Below are positions 8,983-18,273 of a DNA stretch of 64,000 nt, in pieces. The stretch covers positions 2,056,311 to 2,120,310 of the forward strand of contig NZ_CP069163.1 in the NCBI RefSeq assembly GCF_018802765.1, in the 5' to 3' direction. Source of the stretch: Paludibacterium sp. B53371 (GTDB lineage Bacteria; Pseudomonadota; Gammaproteobacteria; Burkholderiales; Chromobacteriaceae). The notes under the pieces are model-generated. The model worked only from the letters and a program-made list of their open reading frames with translations, was not told where the DNA came from and searched no databases. A program made the position numbers and the translations under genes. The first letter of the stretch is position 1; every line of letters starts with the position of its first letter.

Positions 8983-9495
8983 TTACAGGTCCACTGCAAA
9001 CTGAACGGTGAAGTTGCCGTGATACTCGTCCGAGACCGTGACCGGCCCATTGGCGGCCACCGTCAGCGGAAAGCCCGCCTTGCTTTCGCCACCGGCGCCA
9101 TGAACCGTCCAGGCCATCTGGTCCTTGGTCAGCGTGATCGCCGTGCCCGTCGTCATGGCGACACCATTGAAGCTGATGGTGGTCGCCGCGGTGTTGGCTG
9201 GATCGAAACGACCAACCAGACCGGTGTTATTGATCAACGTGACGGCCAGACCCTTGGTGGGATCCGTGGTCTGGAAGTCGAGCCGCATGGTGGACGGAGA
9301 AAAGGTCTTGCTCACTGGCGAATAACCCATGTCTGGCATATGGGTATCCAGCGTGGTGCTGTTATGGGTATACGCCATCATCTGGCTGTCCACGTCTGAC
9401 TCGATATTGAATGTCGCTTCCTGTGCCTGAGCCTGAAGCGCGAAGGCAGACAACATAAGCGTCGCCAGCAGAGATGAGAGTTTACGGTTAGTCAT
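8983..9495 (-). CDS. CS1-type major-pilin-like subunit (first gene of the pilus operon)
   Basis: 170 residues with a signal peptide (MTNRKLSSLLATLMLSAFALQAQA) and mature start QEATFNIESDVDS. The motif DFQTTDPTKGLAVTL and the terminal YHGNFTVQFAVDL strand mark it as a CS1/CFA/cable-type pilin. An AGGA site lies 8 bases before the ATG. It is the promoter-proximal gene of the cluster, with a 386-bp AT-rich upstream region shared with the divergent ToxR-like regulator. First position usually goes with highest expression, so it is the best candidate for the main structural pilin. Confidence 0.8.
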   Translation of the reverse strand: MTNRKLSSLLATLMLSAFALQAQAQEATFNIESDVDSQMMAYTHNSTTLDTHMPDMGYSPVSKTFSPSTMRLDFQTTDPTKGLAVTLINNTGLVGRFDPANTAATTISFNGVAMTTGTAITLTKDQMAWTVHGAGGESKAGFPLTVAANGPVTVSDEYHGNFTVQFAVDL

Positions 9496-9881
9496 AAATT
9501 TTCCTGATCAAAGTGGCCTGCATCACCCTATACGGGCAATAGTCAGGCCCGTTGAGATAACAGCCTGTTGGCCTGGAAAAATGTACGACACCCCACTCAG
9601 AAATCGAAATTAAATCCTATTTAAAATAATGATTTTTCCGTCAGCAAAAATCAATATGGCTGATATTTAATTCACCAAGCCAAAAGGCAAGAAAATTCTG
9701 ATTCAAACAATGCACATCCTTTCTCATGATCAGCTGAGATCCCGCAAGGCAGAGGTCAGAATCCTCCGTGATCTAGGCATACGGACGCCAGGACCAGGTC
9801 AGAAACCGGAGTAAAACCCTGAAATGACCAACGTCAAACATTCGGAGAAGGCGGGAATAACACCAAGCAGAGAAAATCAAA
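9496..9881. promoter_or_regulatory. Divergent regulatory region between pilus operon and ToxR-like gene
   Basis: A 386-bp gene-free stretch separating the first pilin gene (minus) from the ToxR-like regulator (plus). Positions 9590-9700 are much richer in A/T than the surroundings. A dyad GATTTTT-N8-AAAAATC lies at 9631-9652, a plausible binding site for a winged-helix regulator since ToxR-class boxes are T-rich. I could not pick a convincing -35/-10 pair by eye. That the neighbouring regulator acts here is inference from position. Confidence 0.45.
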
Positions 9882-10607
9882 ATGGCCAATATCACTCATT
9901 TCATTCATGAGCTGAAAACAAAATTCATGAAAAAGGAGACACAAAAGCCAAACAAACCTGGATATTTACTGAATGGTCATTTTGAATACTGGCCGTCATG
10001 CGGAAAAATATATGCCAGGCGTGAAAAGAAAATGTACGAGCTGAATGCCAACTGCAATATTTTATTGCAGGCATTATTAAATGGTGTTTCACGCAAGGAA
10101 CAACTGATTGAAACCGTATGGCATCAGCGCGGCATGATCGTGGCTGAAAACAGCTACCACCAGCTGGTCAAACTGCTGCGCGACCGCTTCAGCGAGATTG
10201 GGCTGGACCCTGCCCAGATCAAAACGATTCCAAGGCATGGGGTTCTTTTCCAGGGAGAGGCGCTGGCACTTGAGCCCATGGCGCCCAAATCGCAACGTCG
10301 CTTTCAGCTGAGGATGCTTTGTCTACTGCTCATCGGCTGCGCTTATCTGGTGGCCTGGCGCTACCAACCGCTGCAACCGCCAGTTTTCCGTCCACTGATG
10401 CAAGTGGGGAGCCGCACCGTCTACGTGCATGTCAGCACGACAACGGTAGATCGAACCCACCTCACGCAACTGGTCCGATCCGTGGCGCCGTCACAGCCTT
10501 TCATTTACTACATCAAAAGAGGAAATGCCGAATGGATTGCCGCCTGCCCAACCCAGATCGCCCTGGATACCGAATCCTGTACTTCACACTTGTATTACTG
10601 GCCCTGA
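9882..10607 (+). CDS. ToxR/CadC/PsaE-like membrane winged-helix regulator
   Basis: 241 residues. The first ~120 form a winged-helix DNA-binding domain of the OmpR/ToxR type: NCNILLQALLNGVSRKEQLIETVWHQRG, then a recognition-helix region (NSYHQLVKLLRDRF) and the wing (IKTIPRHGVLFQ). One transmembrane segment follows (LRMLCLLLIGCAYLVAWRY, about residues 143-162), then a ~78-residue periplasmic tail with two cysteines (ACPT and SCTS). This single-pass layout is that of ToxR, CadC and the fimbrial regulators PsaE/MyfE. It overlaps the next gene by 76 bp and faces the pilus operon, so control of pilus expression is the obvious inference. The start is uncertain: the ribosome site is weak and an ATG at 9927 is also possible. 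Confidence 0.75.
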   Translation: MANITHFIHELKTKFMKKETQKPNKPGYLLNGHFEYWPSCGKIYARREKKMYELNANCNILLQALLNGVSRKEQLIETVWHQRGMIVAENSYHQLVKLLRDRFSEIGLDPAQIKTIPRHGVLFQGEALALEPMAPKSQRRFQLRMLCLLLIGCAYLVAWRYQPLQPPVFRPLMQVGSRTVYVHVSTTTVDRTHLTQLVRSVAPSQPFIYYIKRGNAEWIAACPTQIALDTESCTSHLYYWP

Positions 10608-11041
10608 TCCCAGCACTGATCGCAGCCTGGCACAAACAGCATCTCAATCCGCCCTACCCGCGCGGGCGCTGCTTTGCCGACAACAACCAGCTGTTTCGCA
10701 GTGATGCCCCTGGTGGACAACAAACCAGTGGCAGCGTGGTGTTCTGGATTGACGCCGGCAGCATCCTGATCGACTCGCGGGTCGCCATCGACGACAAGGT
10801 TGAACACCGATGGCGGGAAATCCAGTTCGACAAGGAATTTCAGGAAGGACATGACCTGCGCCTGCGCGTCAGGGCCAATCAGAGCAAACAGGAGACCGAC
10901 CAGCCTTTACCGGTCTGGCTGGCACCGCTGCCCAGCCCGGGCAGTGCCCTGAACCTGACTTTTGAACCGCTCGGCACCAACAGTTATCTGGTTTATATCG
11001 GCTCACAGATGACGTTCATGTGCCATGAGGGCAATGCCTGA
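10532..11041 (+). CDS. ToxS/PsaF-like small membrane partner of the upstream regulator
   Basis: 169 residues with a short cytoplasmic head, one transmembrane segment (ILYFTLVLLALIPALIAAW, about residues 15-33) and a periplasmic domain of ~135 residues. I do not recognise a named domain. Size, topology and the 76-bp overlap with a ToxR-like gene mirror ToxR-ToxS and PsaE-PsaF pairs, in which the second protein stabilises or activates the first in the periplasm. Two periplasmic cysteines (RCFAD near the start, TFMCH near the end) could form a disulfide or pair with those of the partner. The ATG at 10532 puts the membrane segment near the N terminus; the longer frame to 10319 is coding sequence of the partner. 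Confidence 0.6.
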   Translation: MDCRLPNPDRPGYRILYFTLVLLALIPALIAAWHKQHLNPPYPRGRCFADNNQLFRSDAPGGQQTSGSVVFWIDAGSILIDSRVAIDDKVEHRWREIQFDKEFQEGHDLRLRVRANQSKQETDQPLPVWLAPLPSPGSALNLTFEPLGTNSYLVYIGSQMTFMCHEGNA

Positions 11042-11052
11042 AACAACAAAAA

Positions 11053-11076
11053 GCCCCGGTGATGAATCACCGGGGC
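11053..11076 (-). terminator. Rho-independent terminator of valS
   Basis: An 11-bp GC-rich perfect stem (GCCCCGGTGAT and its complement) with a 2-base loop. Read on the minus strand it is followed by TTTTTGTTGTTT. It lies 29 bp after the valS stop. The plus side has no T-run, so it mainly serves valS. Confidence 0.85.
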
Positions 11077-11104
11077 GACAGGGAACCGTTTCGGGGGGGC
11101 GTGA

Positions 11105-13918
11105 TCAGCCAAGCTTGGCCAGCTGCTCGCGCACCTTGGTCAGACGGGCTTCCAGCTCGGCCTGCTGCGCACGGTCACGTTCAACCAGATGCGCCGGCGC
11201 ACGATCGACATAACCCGGCTTTTCCAGCTTGGCCATCAGCTTGGCGTACTCCGCCTCGGTCTTGGTCAGATCCTTGTTGAGACGGGCCGCTTCAGCCTCG
11301 CGGTCGATCTCCACCTTCAGCATCATGCGGGCACCGTTGCTGATGGCCACCGGGGCATCGTCCTGCGGCAATTGCGCCACGACCGCGGCATCGGACAGTT
11401 TGGCCAGCGGCTTCAGATACGGCAGGAAGTCATTGAGGGCTGCGTCGCCCTCCACAAACAACGGTGCCTTCTGTGCCGGGGACAGCCCCATCTCGCCACG
11501 CAGATTGCGCACCGCATTGACCAGGTCCTTGAACTCAGCCATGCGCGCGCTGGCCGCAGCATCAATCTTCTCCGGCTGAGCGATCGGCCAGCCGGCCAGC
11601 ATGATCGACTCGGTCTTCTTGGCATTGGCCAGCGGGGCCACGGTCTGCCACAGCTCTTCGGTGATGAAGGGCATGATCGGATGCGTCAGGCGCAGGGCCA
11701 CTTCCAGCACCCGCACCAGCGTGCGGCGTGTGGCGCGCTGCTGCGCCTCATTGCCCTGCTGCAGCTGAACCTTGGCCAGCTCCAGATACCAGTCGCAATA
11801 CTCGTTCCAGATGAACTCGTAAATCGCCTGGGCGGCCAGGTCGAAGCGATAGGTATTGAGGGCTTCGGTCACATCGATTTCCGCCTGTTGCAGACGACCG
11901 ATGATCCACTGGTCGACAAAGCTGAACTCAAGCGGCAGCGACTCGTCCTGGCCGCAGTCCTTGCCTTCCAGATTCATCATGGCGAAGCGGGTCGCATTCC
12001 ACAGCTTATTGCAGAAGTTGCGATAGCCTTCACAGCGCTTGAAGTCGAAGTTGACCGAACGCCCCAGCGAGGCATAGCTGGCCATGGTGAAGCGCAGGGC
12101 GTCGGTCCCGTAGGCCGGAATACCTTCCGGGAACAGCTTCTTGGTCGCCGTGGCAATCTGCGGTGCCTTCTCCGGACGACGCAGACCGGTGGTGCGCTTC
12201 TCTACCAGACGCTCGAGATCGATACCGTCGATCAGATCCACCGGGTCAATGACATTGCCCTCGGACTTCGACATCTTCTTGCCTTCGTGATCGCGCACGA
12301 TACCGTGGATGTACACGTCGCGGAACGGTACCTTGCCGAGGAAGTGGGTGGTCATCATGATCATGCGCGCCACCCAGAAGAAAATGATCTCGTAACCGGT
12401 GACCAGTACATTGGACGGCAGGAAGGCCTTGAGCGCATCGGTCTCGGCCGGCCAGCCCAGCGTGGAGAACGGCACCAGCGCCGACGAGAACCAGGTGTCG
12501 AGCACGTCATCGTCGCGGGTCAGCGGCTTGCCGCCGGACAGCTTGAGTGCCGCAGCTTCATCGCGCGCCACATAGACCTTGCCGTCGGCATCGTACCAGG
12601 CCGGAATCTGATGTCCCCACCACAGCTGACGCGAAATGCACCAGTCCTGGATATTGTTCATCCACTGGTTGTAGGTGTTGACCCACTGCTCCGGCACAAA
12701 ACGGACCTCCCCGCTTTCCACCGCATCGATGGCTTTCTGGGTAATCGACTTGCCGGTCGGATCATCCTTGCCCACGCGGGTCATGGCCACAAACCACTGA
12801 TCGGTCAGCATCGGTTCGATCACCGAGCCGGTACGGTCGCCACGCGGCACCATCAGTTTGTGCGGCTTGACCTCGACCAGGAAGCCCTGAGCCTCCAGAT
12901 CGGCTACCAGCGCCTTGCGTGCCGCACGGGTATCCAGACCGGCATACGCCGCCGGCAGGTCGATGGCGTCGAACTGTTCGCCTTCAAAGCCCCACACTTC
13001 AGCACGCGCACGCAGCGTGGCATCCAGATTGAGCACGCTGATCAGCTGCGTGTTGTGACGCTTGCCGACTTGATAGTCGTTGAAATCATGCGCCGGGGTA
13101 ATCTTGACGCAGCCGGTACCGAAGGCCGCATCGACATACTCGTCGGCGATCAGCGGAATCTGGCGGCCGGTCAGCGGCAGCACCAGCATCTTGCCGATCA
13201 GGTGTGCATAGCGTTCATCCGTCGGGCTCACTGCCACCGCCACGTCACCGAGCATGGTTTCCGGACGGGTGGTGGCCACCACGATGGATTCGTCACTGCC
13301 CACCACCGGGTAACGGATATGCCACATATGGCCGTCTTCTTCGACCGATTCCACTTCCAGGTCGGAGACGGCGGTACCCAGCTTCGGATCCCAGTTGACC
13401 AGTCGCTTGCCACGGTAGATCAGACCCTGTTCGAACAGGCGCACGAACACCTCGGTCACCACCTCGGCACGGGTGTCGTCCATGGTGAAATACTCGCGCG
13501 ACCAGTCGACCGAGCAGCCGACACGACGCATTTGCGAGGTGATGGTGCCGCCGGACACACCCTTCCAGTCCCAGACCTTGCTGATGAACGCGTCGCGGCC
13601 CAGATCATGACGCGAAACGCCCTGCTCGCCCAATTGGCGTTCCACCACGATCTGAGTGGCAATCCCGGCGTGGTCGGTTCCCGGAATCCAGGCCGCATTG
13701 TGGCCCTGCATGCGGTAATAGCGCGTCAGGCCATCCATGATGGTCTGGTTGAAGGCATGGCCCATGTGCAAGGTGCCGGTCACATTCGGCGGCGGCAGCT
13801 GGATGCAGAAAGACGGACGGGAGAGGTCCATGCTCGGCTGAAAATAGCCGGCCTGTTCCCAGTGTTGGTACCAGCGACGCTCGATGTCGCCCGGTTCAAA
13901 GCTCTTGGCAAGTTCCAT
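11105..13918 (-). CDS. valS: Valine--tRNA ligase
   Basis: 937 residues, the normal length for bacterial ValRS. It charges tRNA-Val in the cytoplasm and edits mischarged threonine. The class I signature HMGH is at residues 51-54 within [15 protein letters not shown], and the KMSKS loop (KKMSKSEGN) is near residue 548. The editing insertion with [15 protein letters not shown] is present between them. The C-terminal coiled-coil arm ([37 protein letters not shown] pattern) closes the protein. Start at 13918 gives the expected N terminus [20 protein letters not shown] hexamer sits about 40 bases upstream. Confidence 0.98.
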   Translation of the reverse strand: MELAKSFEPGDIERRWYQHWEQAGYFQPSMDLSRPSFCIQLPPPNVTGTLHMGHAFNQTIMDGLTRYYRMQGHNAAWIPGTDHAGIATQIVVERQLGEQGVSRHDLGRDAFISKVWDWKGVSGGTITSQMRRVGCSVDWSREYFTMDDTRAEVVTEVFVRLFEQGLIYRGKRLVNWDPKLGTAVSDLEVESVEEDGHMWHIRYPVVGSDESIVVATTRPETMLGDVAVAVSPTDERYAHLIGKMLVLPLTGRQIPLIADEYVDAAFGTGCVKITPAHDFNDYQVGKRHNTQLISVLNLDATLRARAEVWGFEGEQFDAIDLPAAYAGLDTRAARKALVADLEAQGFLVEVKPHKLMVPRGDRTGSVIEPMLTDQWFVAMTRVGKDDPTGKSITQKAIDAVESGEVRFVPEQWVNTYNQWMNNIQDWCISRQLWWGHQIPAWYDADGKVYVARDEAAALKLSGGKPLTRDDDVLDTWFSSALVPFSTLGWPAETDALKAFLPSNVLVTGYEIIFFWVARMIMMTTHFLGKVPFRDVYIHGIVRDHEGKKMSKSEGNVIDPVDLIDGIDLERLVEKRTTGLRRPEKAPQIATATKKLFPEGIPAYGTDALRFTMASYASLGRSVNFDFKRCEGYRNFCNKLWNATRFAMMNLEGKDCGQDESLPLEFSFVDQWIIGRLQQAEIDVTEALNTYRFDLAAQAIYEFIWNEYCDWYLELAKVQLQQGNEAQQRATRRTLVRVLEVALRLTHPIMPFITEELWQTVAPLANAKKTESIMLAGWPIAQPEKIDAAASARMAEFKDLVNAVRNLRGEMGLSPAQKAPLFVEGDAALNDFLPYLKPLAKLSDAAVVAQLPQDDAPVAISNGARMMLKVEIDREAEAARLNKDLTKTEAEYAKLMAKLEKPGYVDRAPAHLVERDRAQQAELEARLTKVREQLAKLG

Positions 13919-13957
13919 GTTTACTTGTGCGCTTGGAAAATTCGGAAAAATGGGACG

Positions 13958-13963
13958 ATTATA
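13958..13963 (-). promoter_or_regulatory. Candidate -10 box of valS
   Basis: Perfect TATAAT on the minus strand, 40 bases before the valS ATG. The -35 region 17 bases further up is poor (CACCGG), so the promoter call is moderate. Confidence 0.5.
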
Positions 13964-14020
13964 ACCTGACCAGGCAAAATCCGGTGAGCCGATTCACCCC
14001 CCCGGACTGCCACAGTCGCC

Positions 14021-14082
14021 ACCACGGGGTCAGGTCTTGTATTTTGCGTCTCGATGCAAAATACAAGACCTGACCCCGTGGT
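14021..14082. repeat. Long palindromic repeat (GGGGTCAGGTCTTG family), copy 1; terminator-like
   Basis: A 27-bp perfect inverted repeat (arms 14021-14047 and 14056-14082) with an 8-base loop. It shares the core GGGGTCAGGTCTTGT with the copy at 33403-33470. On the plus strand it is followed by a T-run (GTTTTTTT). It lies between the end of the SDR gene and the start of valS, both on the minus strand, so it can act as a terminator or insulator. The core resembles REP-type intergenic palindromes seen in many proteobacteria; this is from memory. Confidence 0.8.
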
Positions 14083-14089
14083 TGTTTTT

Positions 14090-14917
14090 TTACGTTGCCA
14101 GGGCGGCCAGACGATCCAGCCAGCGGGTTGGCAGCAGCCGCTTCAGGTACCAGAAAACCTTGGTGGGCAGGGTCACACGGTAGCGCGCTGCCGGATGACG
14201 GGCGTTGAGCGCGCGCCAGACGGCAGCAAACACCGCCTCGGGGCCTTCGGTGAAGGGGGTCGGCTTGCTGACGCGCTGCAGGCGATCGAGCTGACTGCGA
14301 TACGAGTCGGCATGCACCCCGCGCGTCGGATCGACCTGCTGCAGAAAGTGCCCCAGTGCATTGTCGCGAAACGGAGTGGCAATCGGCCCCGGTTCAATCA
14401 GCACCACCGCCACCCCGGAACCGGCAAGCTCCAGCCGCATGGTGTCACACAGCCCTTCCAGCGCAAATTTGCTGGCATTGTAGGCGCCGCGATAGCGCAT
14501 GGCGGCAAAACCGAGAATGGAACTGGTGAACAGAATGCGGCCATGTCCCTGCCGGCGCATGACCGGCAGCAGCAGATTGGTCAGTTCCCAGGCGCCGAAC
14601 ACATTGGTTTCAAACTGGGCTCGCATGGCCTGGCGACCGATGTCCTCCACCGCCCCCGGCTGACCGAAGCCTGCATTATTGAACAGGGCATCGAGCCTGC
14701 CGCCAGTCAGCGACAGGGTTTTTTCCACGCCGGCACGCAGTGAGTCCGAATCATCAACATCCATCTGCAGCGCCTCCAGCCCCTCCCCCTGCAACCGCGC
14801 CACATCCTCGGCCCGGCGACAAGTCGCCAGCACCCGCCAACCCCTGGCCTGCAAGGCTTTGGCGCAGTGATAACCAATACCGCTGGAGCAGCCGGTGATG
14901 AGAATGGTTTTATTCAT
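14090..14917 (-). CDS. Short-chain dehydrogenase/reductase
   Basis: 275 residues of the classical SDR type. The NAD(P)-binding motif TGCSSGIG is near residues 7-14, NNAG is mid-domain, a serine lies in LFTSSILG, and the catalytic pair Y-x-x-x-K appears in YNASKFALEG. An Arg-rich TCRR after the second beta strand suggests NADP preference. The substrate is unknown. The start at 14917 is chosen because the Rossmann strand (KTILITG) begins there; an in-frame ATG at 14941 is the alternative and the ribosome site does not decide. It is divergent from the TerC gene. Confidence 0.85.
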   Translation of the reverse strand: MNKTILITGCSSGIGYHCAKALQARGWRVLATCRRAEDVARLQGEGLEALQMDVDDSDSLRAGVEKTLSLTGGRLDALFNNAGFGQPGAVEDIGRQAMRAQFETNVFGAWELTNLLLPVMRRQGHGRILFTSSILGFAAMRYRGAYNASKFALEGLCDTMRLELAGSGVAVVLIEPGPIATPFRDNALGHFLQQVDPTRGVHADSYRSQLDRLQRVSKPTPFTEGPEAVFAAVWRALNARHPAARYRVTLPTKVFWYLKRLLPTRWLDRLAALAT

Positions 14918-15000
14918 GATGAAGAAAGAACCTTTGTTCAATGGTAAAGTCTGACTGCGTTTGCAGAATGTTGCCTGATTATCTCTGGAGAGTCTTGTTC

Positions 15001-15969
15001 ATGACCAGTTCCGTTCCTTCGGTCGGATCCCCGTTGTTCTATTTGCTGTTTTTTGTGATGGTCCTTGGCATGATCGCCCTCGACATGCTGGCGCTGAAGC
15101 AAAAGGGCCCTCACCGGGTGACCACCAGGGAGGCGCTGGGATGGAGTCTGGTCTGGTTCAGCGTGGCACTGGCCTTCGGATTCGGCCTGTGGGCCTGGCT
15201 GGCACATGACCCGGCGGTCGGGCCGGTGATTGCCCGGCAAAAGGCGCTGGAGTTCTTTACCGGCTACGTCATCGAAAAAGCACTGGCCGTGGACAACATC
15301 TTTGTTTTCCTGGTGATTTTCGGCTTTTTCGGCGTCCCGGCCGAACACCAGCGCAAGGTGCTGTTGTACGGTGTCCTGGGGGCTCTGGTGCTGCGCGCAC
15401 TGATGGTTGGCCTGGGCGCCGCACTGGTGGCGGAGTTCTCCTGGGTGCTGTACCTGTTCGGGGCCTTTTTGCTGCTGACCGGGATCAAGATGCTCAAGGG
15501 CAATGACAGCGACCCGGACCTGAGCCAGAGCCGGTTGCTGGCCTGGTTGCGGCGCCACATGCGCCTGAGCGACCGGCTGGAGGGCGAGGCCTTCTTTACC
15601 CGGCGCAACGGCATGCTGTACGCCACCCCGCTGCTGCTGTGCCTGGTGATGATCGAGCTGTCGGACGTGGTGTTTGCCGTCGACAGCATTCCGGCCATCT
15701 TTGCCGTGACACTCGATCCGTTCATCGTGCTGACCTCCAACATCCTGGCGATTCTCGGTCTGCGCGCGCTGTTCTTCCTGCTGACCGGCATGCTCGACCG
15801 CTTTCATCTGCTGCAGATCGGTCTGGCACTGGTTCTGTGCTTCATCGGCCTGAAGATGCTGCTGGTCAACTGGCTGCACATCGCCGCCGGCTGGTCGCTG
15901 CTGGTGGTCTTCCTGCTGCTGGGCGGCTCGGTGGTACTGTCGCTGCTGAGACCGCAACCCGCCCAATAA
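15001..15969 (+). CDS. TerC/Alx-family integral membrane protein (putative metal exporter)
   Basis: 322 residues with about eight to nine hydrophobic segments. It carries the two TerC acidic membrane motifs: KALAVDNIFVFLVIF and the later SDVVFAVDSIPAIFAVT. Alx and related TerC proteins handle divalent metals such as Mn2+ (family knowledge). The ATG at 15001 has a GGAGAG site 9 bases upstream and gives the usual N terminus leading into the first helix; the frame extends to 14941 without a better start. I see no yybP-ykoY-type riboswitch fold in the short 83-bp divergent gap. Confidence 0.9.
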   Translation: MTSSVPSVGSPLFYLLFFVMVLGMIALDMLALKQKGPHRVTTREALGWSLVWFSVALAFGFGLWAWLAHDPAVGPVIARQKALEFFTGYVIEKALAVDNIFVFLVIFGFFGVPAEHQRKVLLYGVLGALVLRALMVGLGAALVAEFSWVLYLFGAFLLLTGIKMLKGNDSDPDLSQSRLLAWLRRHMRLSDRLEGEAFFTRRNGMLYATPLLLCLVMIELSDVVFAVDSIPAIFAVTLDPFIVLTSNILAILGLRALFFLLTGMLDRFHLLQIGLALVLCFIGLKMLLVNWLHIAAGWSLLVVFLLLGGSVVLSLLRPQPAQ

Positions 15970-16072
15970 ATCATTGTCTCACTAGCTTCACAGATCGCCG
16001 ACGTAGGGTGCCGCGTGTCCCGCCCCGGGATTCGTGGCATCATGTCCGACCCGATTTCATCCGGACTGTCTC

Positions 16073-17017
16073 ATGACCCGTACCCTGACCCGACTGTTTC
16101 CGCTCTGGGCCATCCTGCTTTCGCTGGTGGCATTCATGCTGCCCGCCCGCTTCACCCCCCTGCTGCCGCATACCGGGCTGATGCTCGGCCTGATCATGTT
16201 CGGCATGGGCCTGACCCTGACGGCAGCAGATTTCCGACGTGTCCTGCAGCGTCCGGCACCGGTGCTGGCAGGCATTGGTCTGCATTATCTGATCATGCCG
16301 CTGGCCGCCTGGCTGCTGGCACGTGCCTTTCACCTGTCCCCGGAGCTGACCGCCGGCATGGTGCTGGTCGGCAGCGTGGCCAGCGGTACAGCCTCCAATG
16401 TCATCATCTATCTGGCCGGTGGTGACGTGGCCCTCTCGGTCACTGTCTCGGCGCTCTCCACCCTGGTCGGCGTCTTTGCCACCCCGCTGCTGGCTCGGCT
16501 CTACATTGATGCCTCGATCAGCGTCGACATCCTCGGCATGCTGCTGGGCATCCTGCAAGTCGTGATCCTGCCCATTGGCCTCGGCGTGCTGGCTCACCGC
16601 TTTGCCGCCCCGCTGGTACGACGCATCGAGCCGGCGCTGCCGCTGGTCTCCATGGCGGCCATCGTGCTGCTGATCGCCGCCATTGTCGCCGGCAGCCAGA
16701 AAAACATCGCCAGTGTCGGACCGGTGCTGATCCTGGCCGTGATGCTGCACAACCTGACCGGACTGTTCTGTGGCTACTGGGGGGCGCGCCTGCTGGGCTT
16801 CAGCGAATCGGTATGCCGCACGCTGGCCATCGAGGTCGGCATGCAGAATTCCGGTCTGGCCGCCCAGCTGGGCAAGACTTATTTCTCGGTACTGGCCGCT
16901 CTGCCGGGGGCGTTGTTCTCGGTCTGGCACAATCTGTCGGGCTCGCTGCTGGCGGGTTACTGGCGCAGCCGGCCCTGTGGACAAGCGAACTCGGTACGCC
17001 CCGACGTCGGGCGCTGA
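16073..17017 (+). CDS. Bile acid:sodium symporter (BASS/PanS) family transporter
   Basis: 314 residues with nine to ten transmembrane segments. Family features are [19 protein letters not shown] in the second helix, the [24 protein letters not shown] crossover region, and [14 protein letters not shown] near the end. These make up the sodium-binding crossover region of BASS proteins. Members move bile acids, pantothenate, pyruvate or other organic anions; the substrate here cannot be told. I chose the ATG at 16073 ([12 protein letters not shown]) because it sits just before the first helix; the ribosome site is weak. Confidence 0.85.
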   Translation: MTRTLTRLFPLWAILLSLVAFMLPARFTPLLPHTGLMLGLIMFGMGLTLTAADFRRVLQRPAPVLAGIGLHYLIMPLAAWLLARAFHLSPELTAGMVLVGSVASGTASNVIIYLAGGDVALSVTVSALSTLVGVFATPLLARLYIDASISVDILGMLLGILQVVILPIGLGVLAHRFAAPLVRRIEPALPLVSMAAIVLLIAAIVAGSQKNIASVGPVLILAVMLHNLTGLFCGYWGARLLGFSESVCRTLAIEVGMQNSGLAAQLGKTYFSVLAALPGALFSVWHNLSGSLLAGYWRSRPCGQANSVRPDVGR

Positions 17018-17133
17018 CCGCCACCCCAACAAAAATCATTGTTATCTGGCACAGCTCAGTAGATGGGCATAAAATATGCCGTTTCCGTTCGCGCTACGCG
17101 CGCGAGCCAACCACATCGCGCAAGGGACTTCTG

Positions 17134-17367
17134 ATGGCCAAATCCGCCAAGACGCCGGAGAGCTTCGAATCTGCATTGGCCGAGCTGGAAAGCATCATTC
17201 AGGCCATGGAAGGCGGCGAAATGCCGCTGGATGCGGCGCTGACGGCTTACAAGGACGGTATCGAACTGCTCAAGTTCTGCCAGGGCAAGCTGTCCGATGC
17301 CGAAGGCCAGCTGAAAGTGCTGGAAGAAGGTCAACTTAAGCCGCTGGAGCTGAAAAATGGTGCCTGA
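17134..17367 (+). CDS. xseB: Exodeoxyribonuclease VII small subunit
   Basis: 77 residues, the normal size for XseB. It contains the family pattern SFESALAELESIIQAMEGGEMPLDAALTAYKDGIELL. The small subunits wrap around XseA in the nuclease that degrades single-stranded DNA. The ATG at 17134 has an AAGGGA site. The 3' end overlaps the ispA start (ATGGTGCCTGA), the usual xseB-ispA-dxs arrangement in proteobacteria. No large subunit gene is in the window. Confidence 0.95.
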   Translation: MAKSAKTPESFESALAELESIIQAMEGGEMPLDAALTAYKDGIELLKFCQGKLSDAEGQLKVLEEGQLKPLELKNGA

Positions 17368-18253
17368 GCCATTTCTCGGCTGGATGACCGACATTCAGCA
17401 GCAAATCGAGCGCACGCTGGCGCACACGCTGCCATCCGAAAACTGTGCACCGGTCGAACTGCACCAGGCCATGCGCTACGCCACGCTGGAAGGCGGCAAG
17501 CGCGTGCGGCCGCTGCTGGTCTGCGCCGCCGGCGCACTGACTGGCGCCGGGCAGGACAACCTGCTGCGCATCGGCGCCGCCATCGAGATGATCCACGCCT
17601 ATTCGCTGGTGCATGACGACATGCCCTGCATGGACAACGACGTGCTACGCCGAGGCAAGCCAACCTGTCACGTGGCCTATGGTGAAGCCAATGCCCTGCT
17701 GGTGGGCGATGCCCTGCAGACGCTGGCCTTCGAGCTGCTGGCCACGCCGTTGCCGGGCGTCGAGGCCGCCACCCAGCTGTCGATGGTCGCCACGCTGGCG
17801 CAGGCCTCCGGTCAGGCCGGCATGGCCGGTGGTCAGGCCATCGATCTGGCCAGTGTCGGGCAGCAACTGTCGCTGCCGGAGCTGGAATACATGCACATGC
17901 TGAAAACCGGCGCCCTGATCCGAGCCTCGGTACTGCTGGGCGCCCGTGCCGGCCGTGCGCTGAGCAATGAACAGCAACACAAGCTGGACCACTTCGCCAA
18001 ATGCATCGGTCTGGCCTTTCAGGTGGTCGACGATGTCCTTGACTGCGAGGCCGACACCCAGACTCTGGGCAAGACCGCCGGCAAGGACGCCGCCAATGAC
18101 AAACCCACCTATGTCAGTCTGATGGGCTTCTCCGAAGCCAAACGCTTTGCACGCGAGCTGCGTGACGATGCCTTTGCCGCCCTGGCGGACTTCGGCCCCG
18201 ATGCCCAACGCCTGAAAGAGCTGGCCGATTATATCGTCGCCCGCTCGTTCTAA
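17357..18253 (+). CDS. ispA: Farnesyl diphosphate synthase
   Basis: 298 residues, matching the usual length. It condenses IPP with DMAPP and GPP to make farnesyl diphosphate. The first aspartate-rich motif is DDMPCMD (preceded by LVHD) and the second is DDVLD, both with the short-chain synthase spacing. GGKRVRP near residue 48 binds IPP. The start overlaps the xseB stop by 11 bp; an internal ATG at 17384 is a possible alternative start. It sits directly before dxs, so this block supplies the isoprenoid pathway at both ends. Confidence 0.96.
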   Translation: MVPEPFLGWMTDIQQQIERTLAHTLPSENCAPVELHQAMRYATLEGGKRVRPLLVCAAGALTGAGQDNLLRIGAAIEMIHAYSLVHDDMPCMDNDVLRRGKPTCHVAYGEANALLVGDALQTLAFELLATPLPGVEAATQLSMVATLAQASGQAGMAGGQAIDLASVGQQLSLPELEYMHMLKTGALIRASVLLGARAGRALSNEQQHKLDHFAKCIGLAFQVVDDVLDCEADTQTLGKTAGKDAANDKPTYVSLMGFSEAKRFARELRDDAFAALADFGPDAQRLKELADYIVARSF

Positions 18254-18273
18254 CGCACACGAACAGAACGACC

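Noticed and set aside
11189-13969. 926-codon plus-strand ORF antisense to valS
   Set aside because: It is the shadow of a highly conserved gene in high-GC DNA; no start, signal or domain of its own.
13919-14020. T-box or other leader control of valS
   Set aside because: The leader is only ~35 bases from the predicted start, too short for a T-box, and such elements are not expected in this group.
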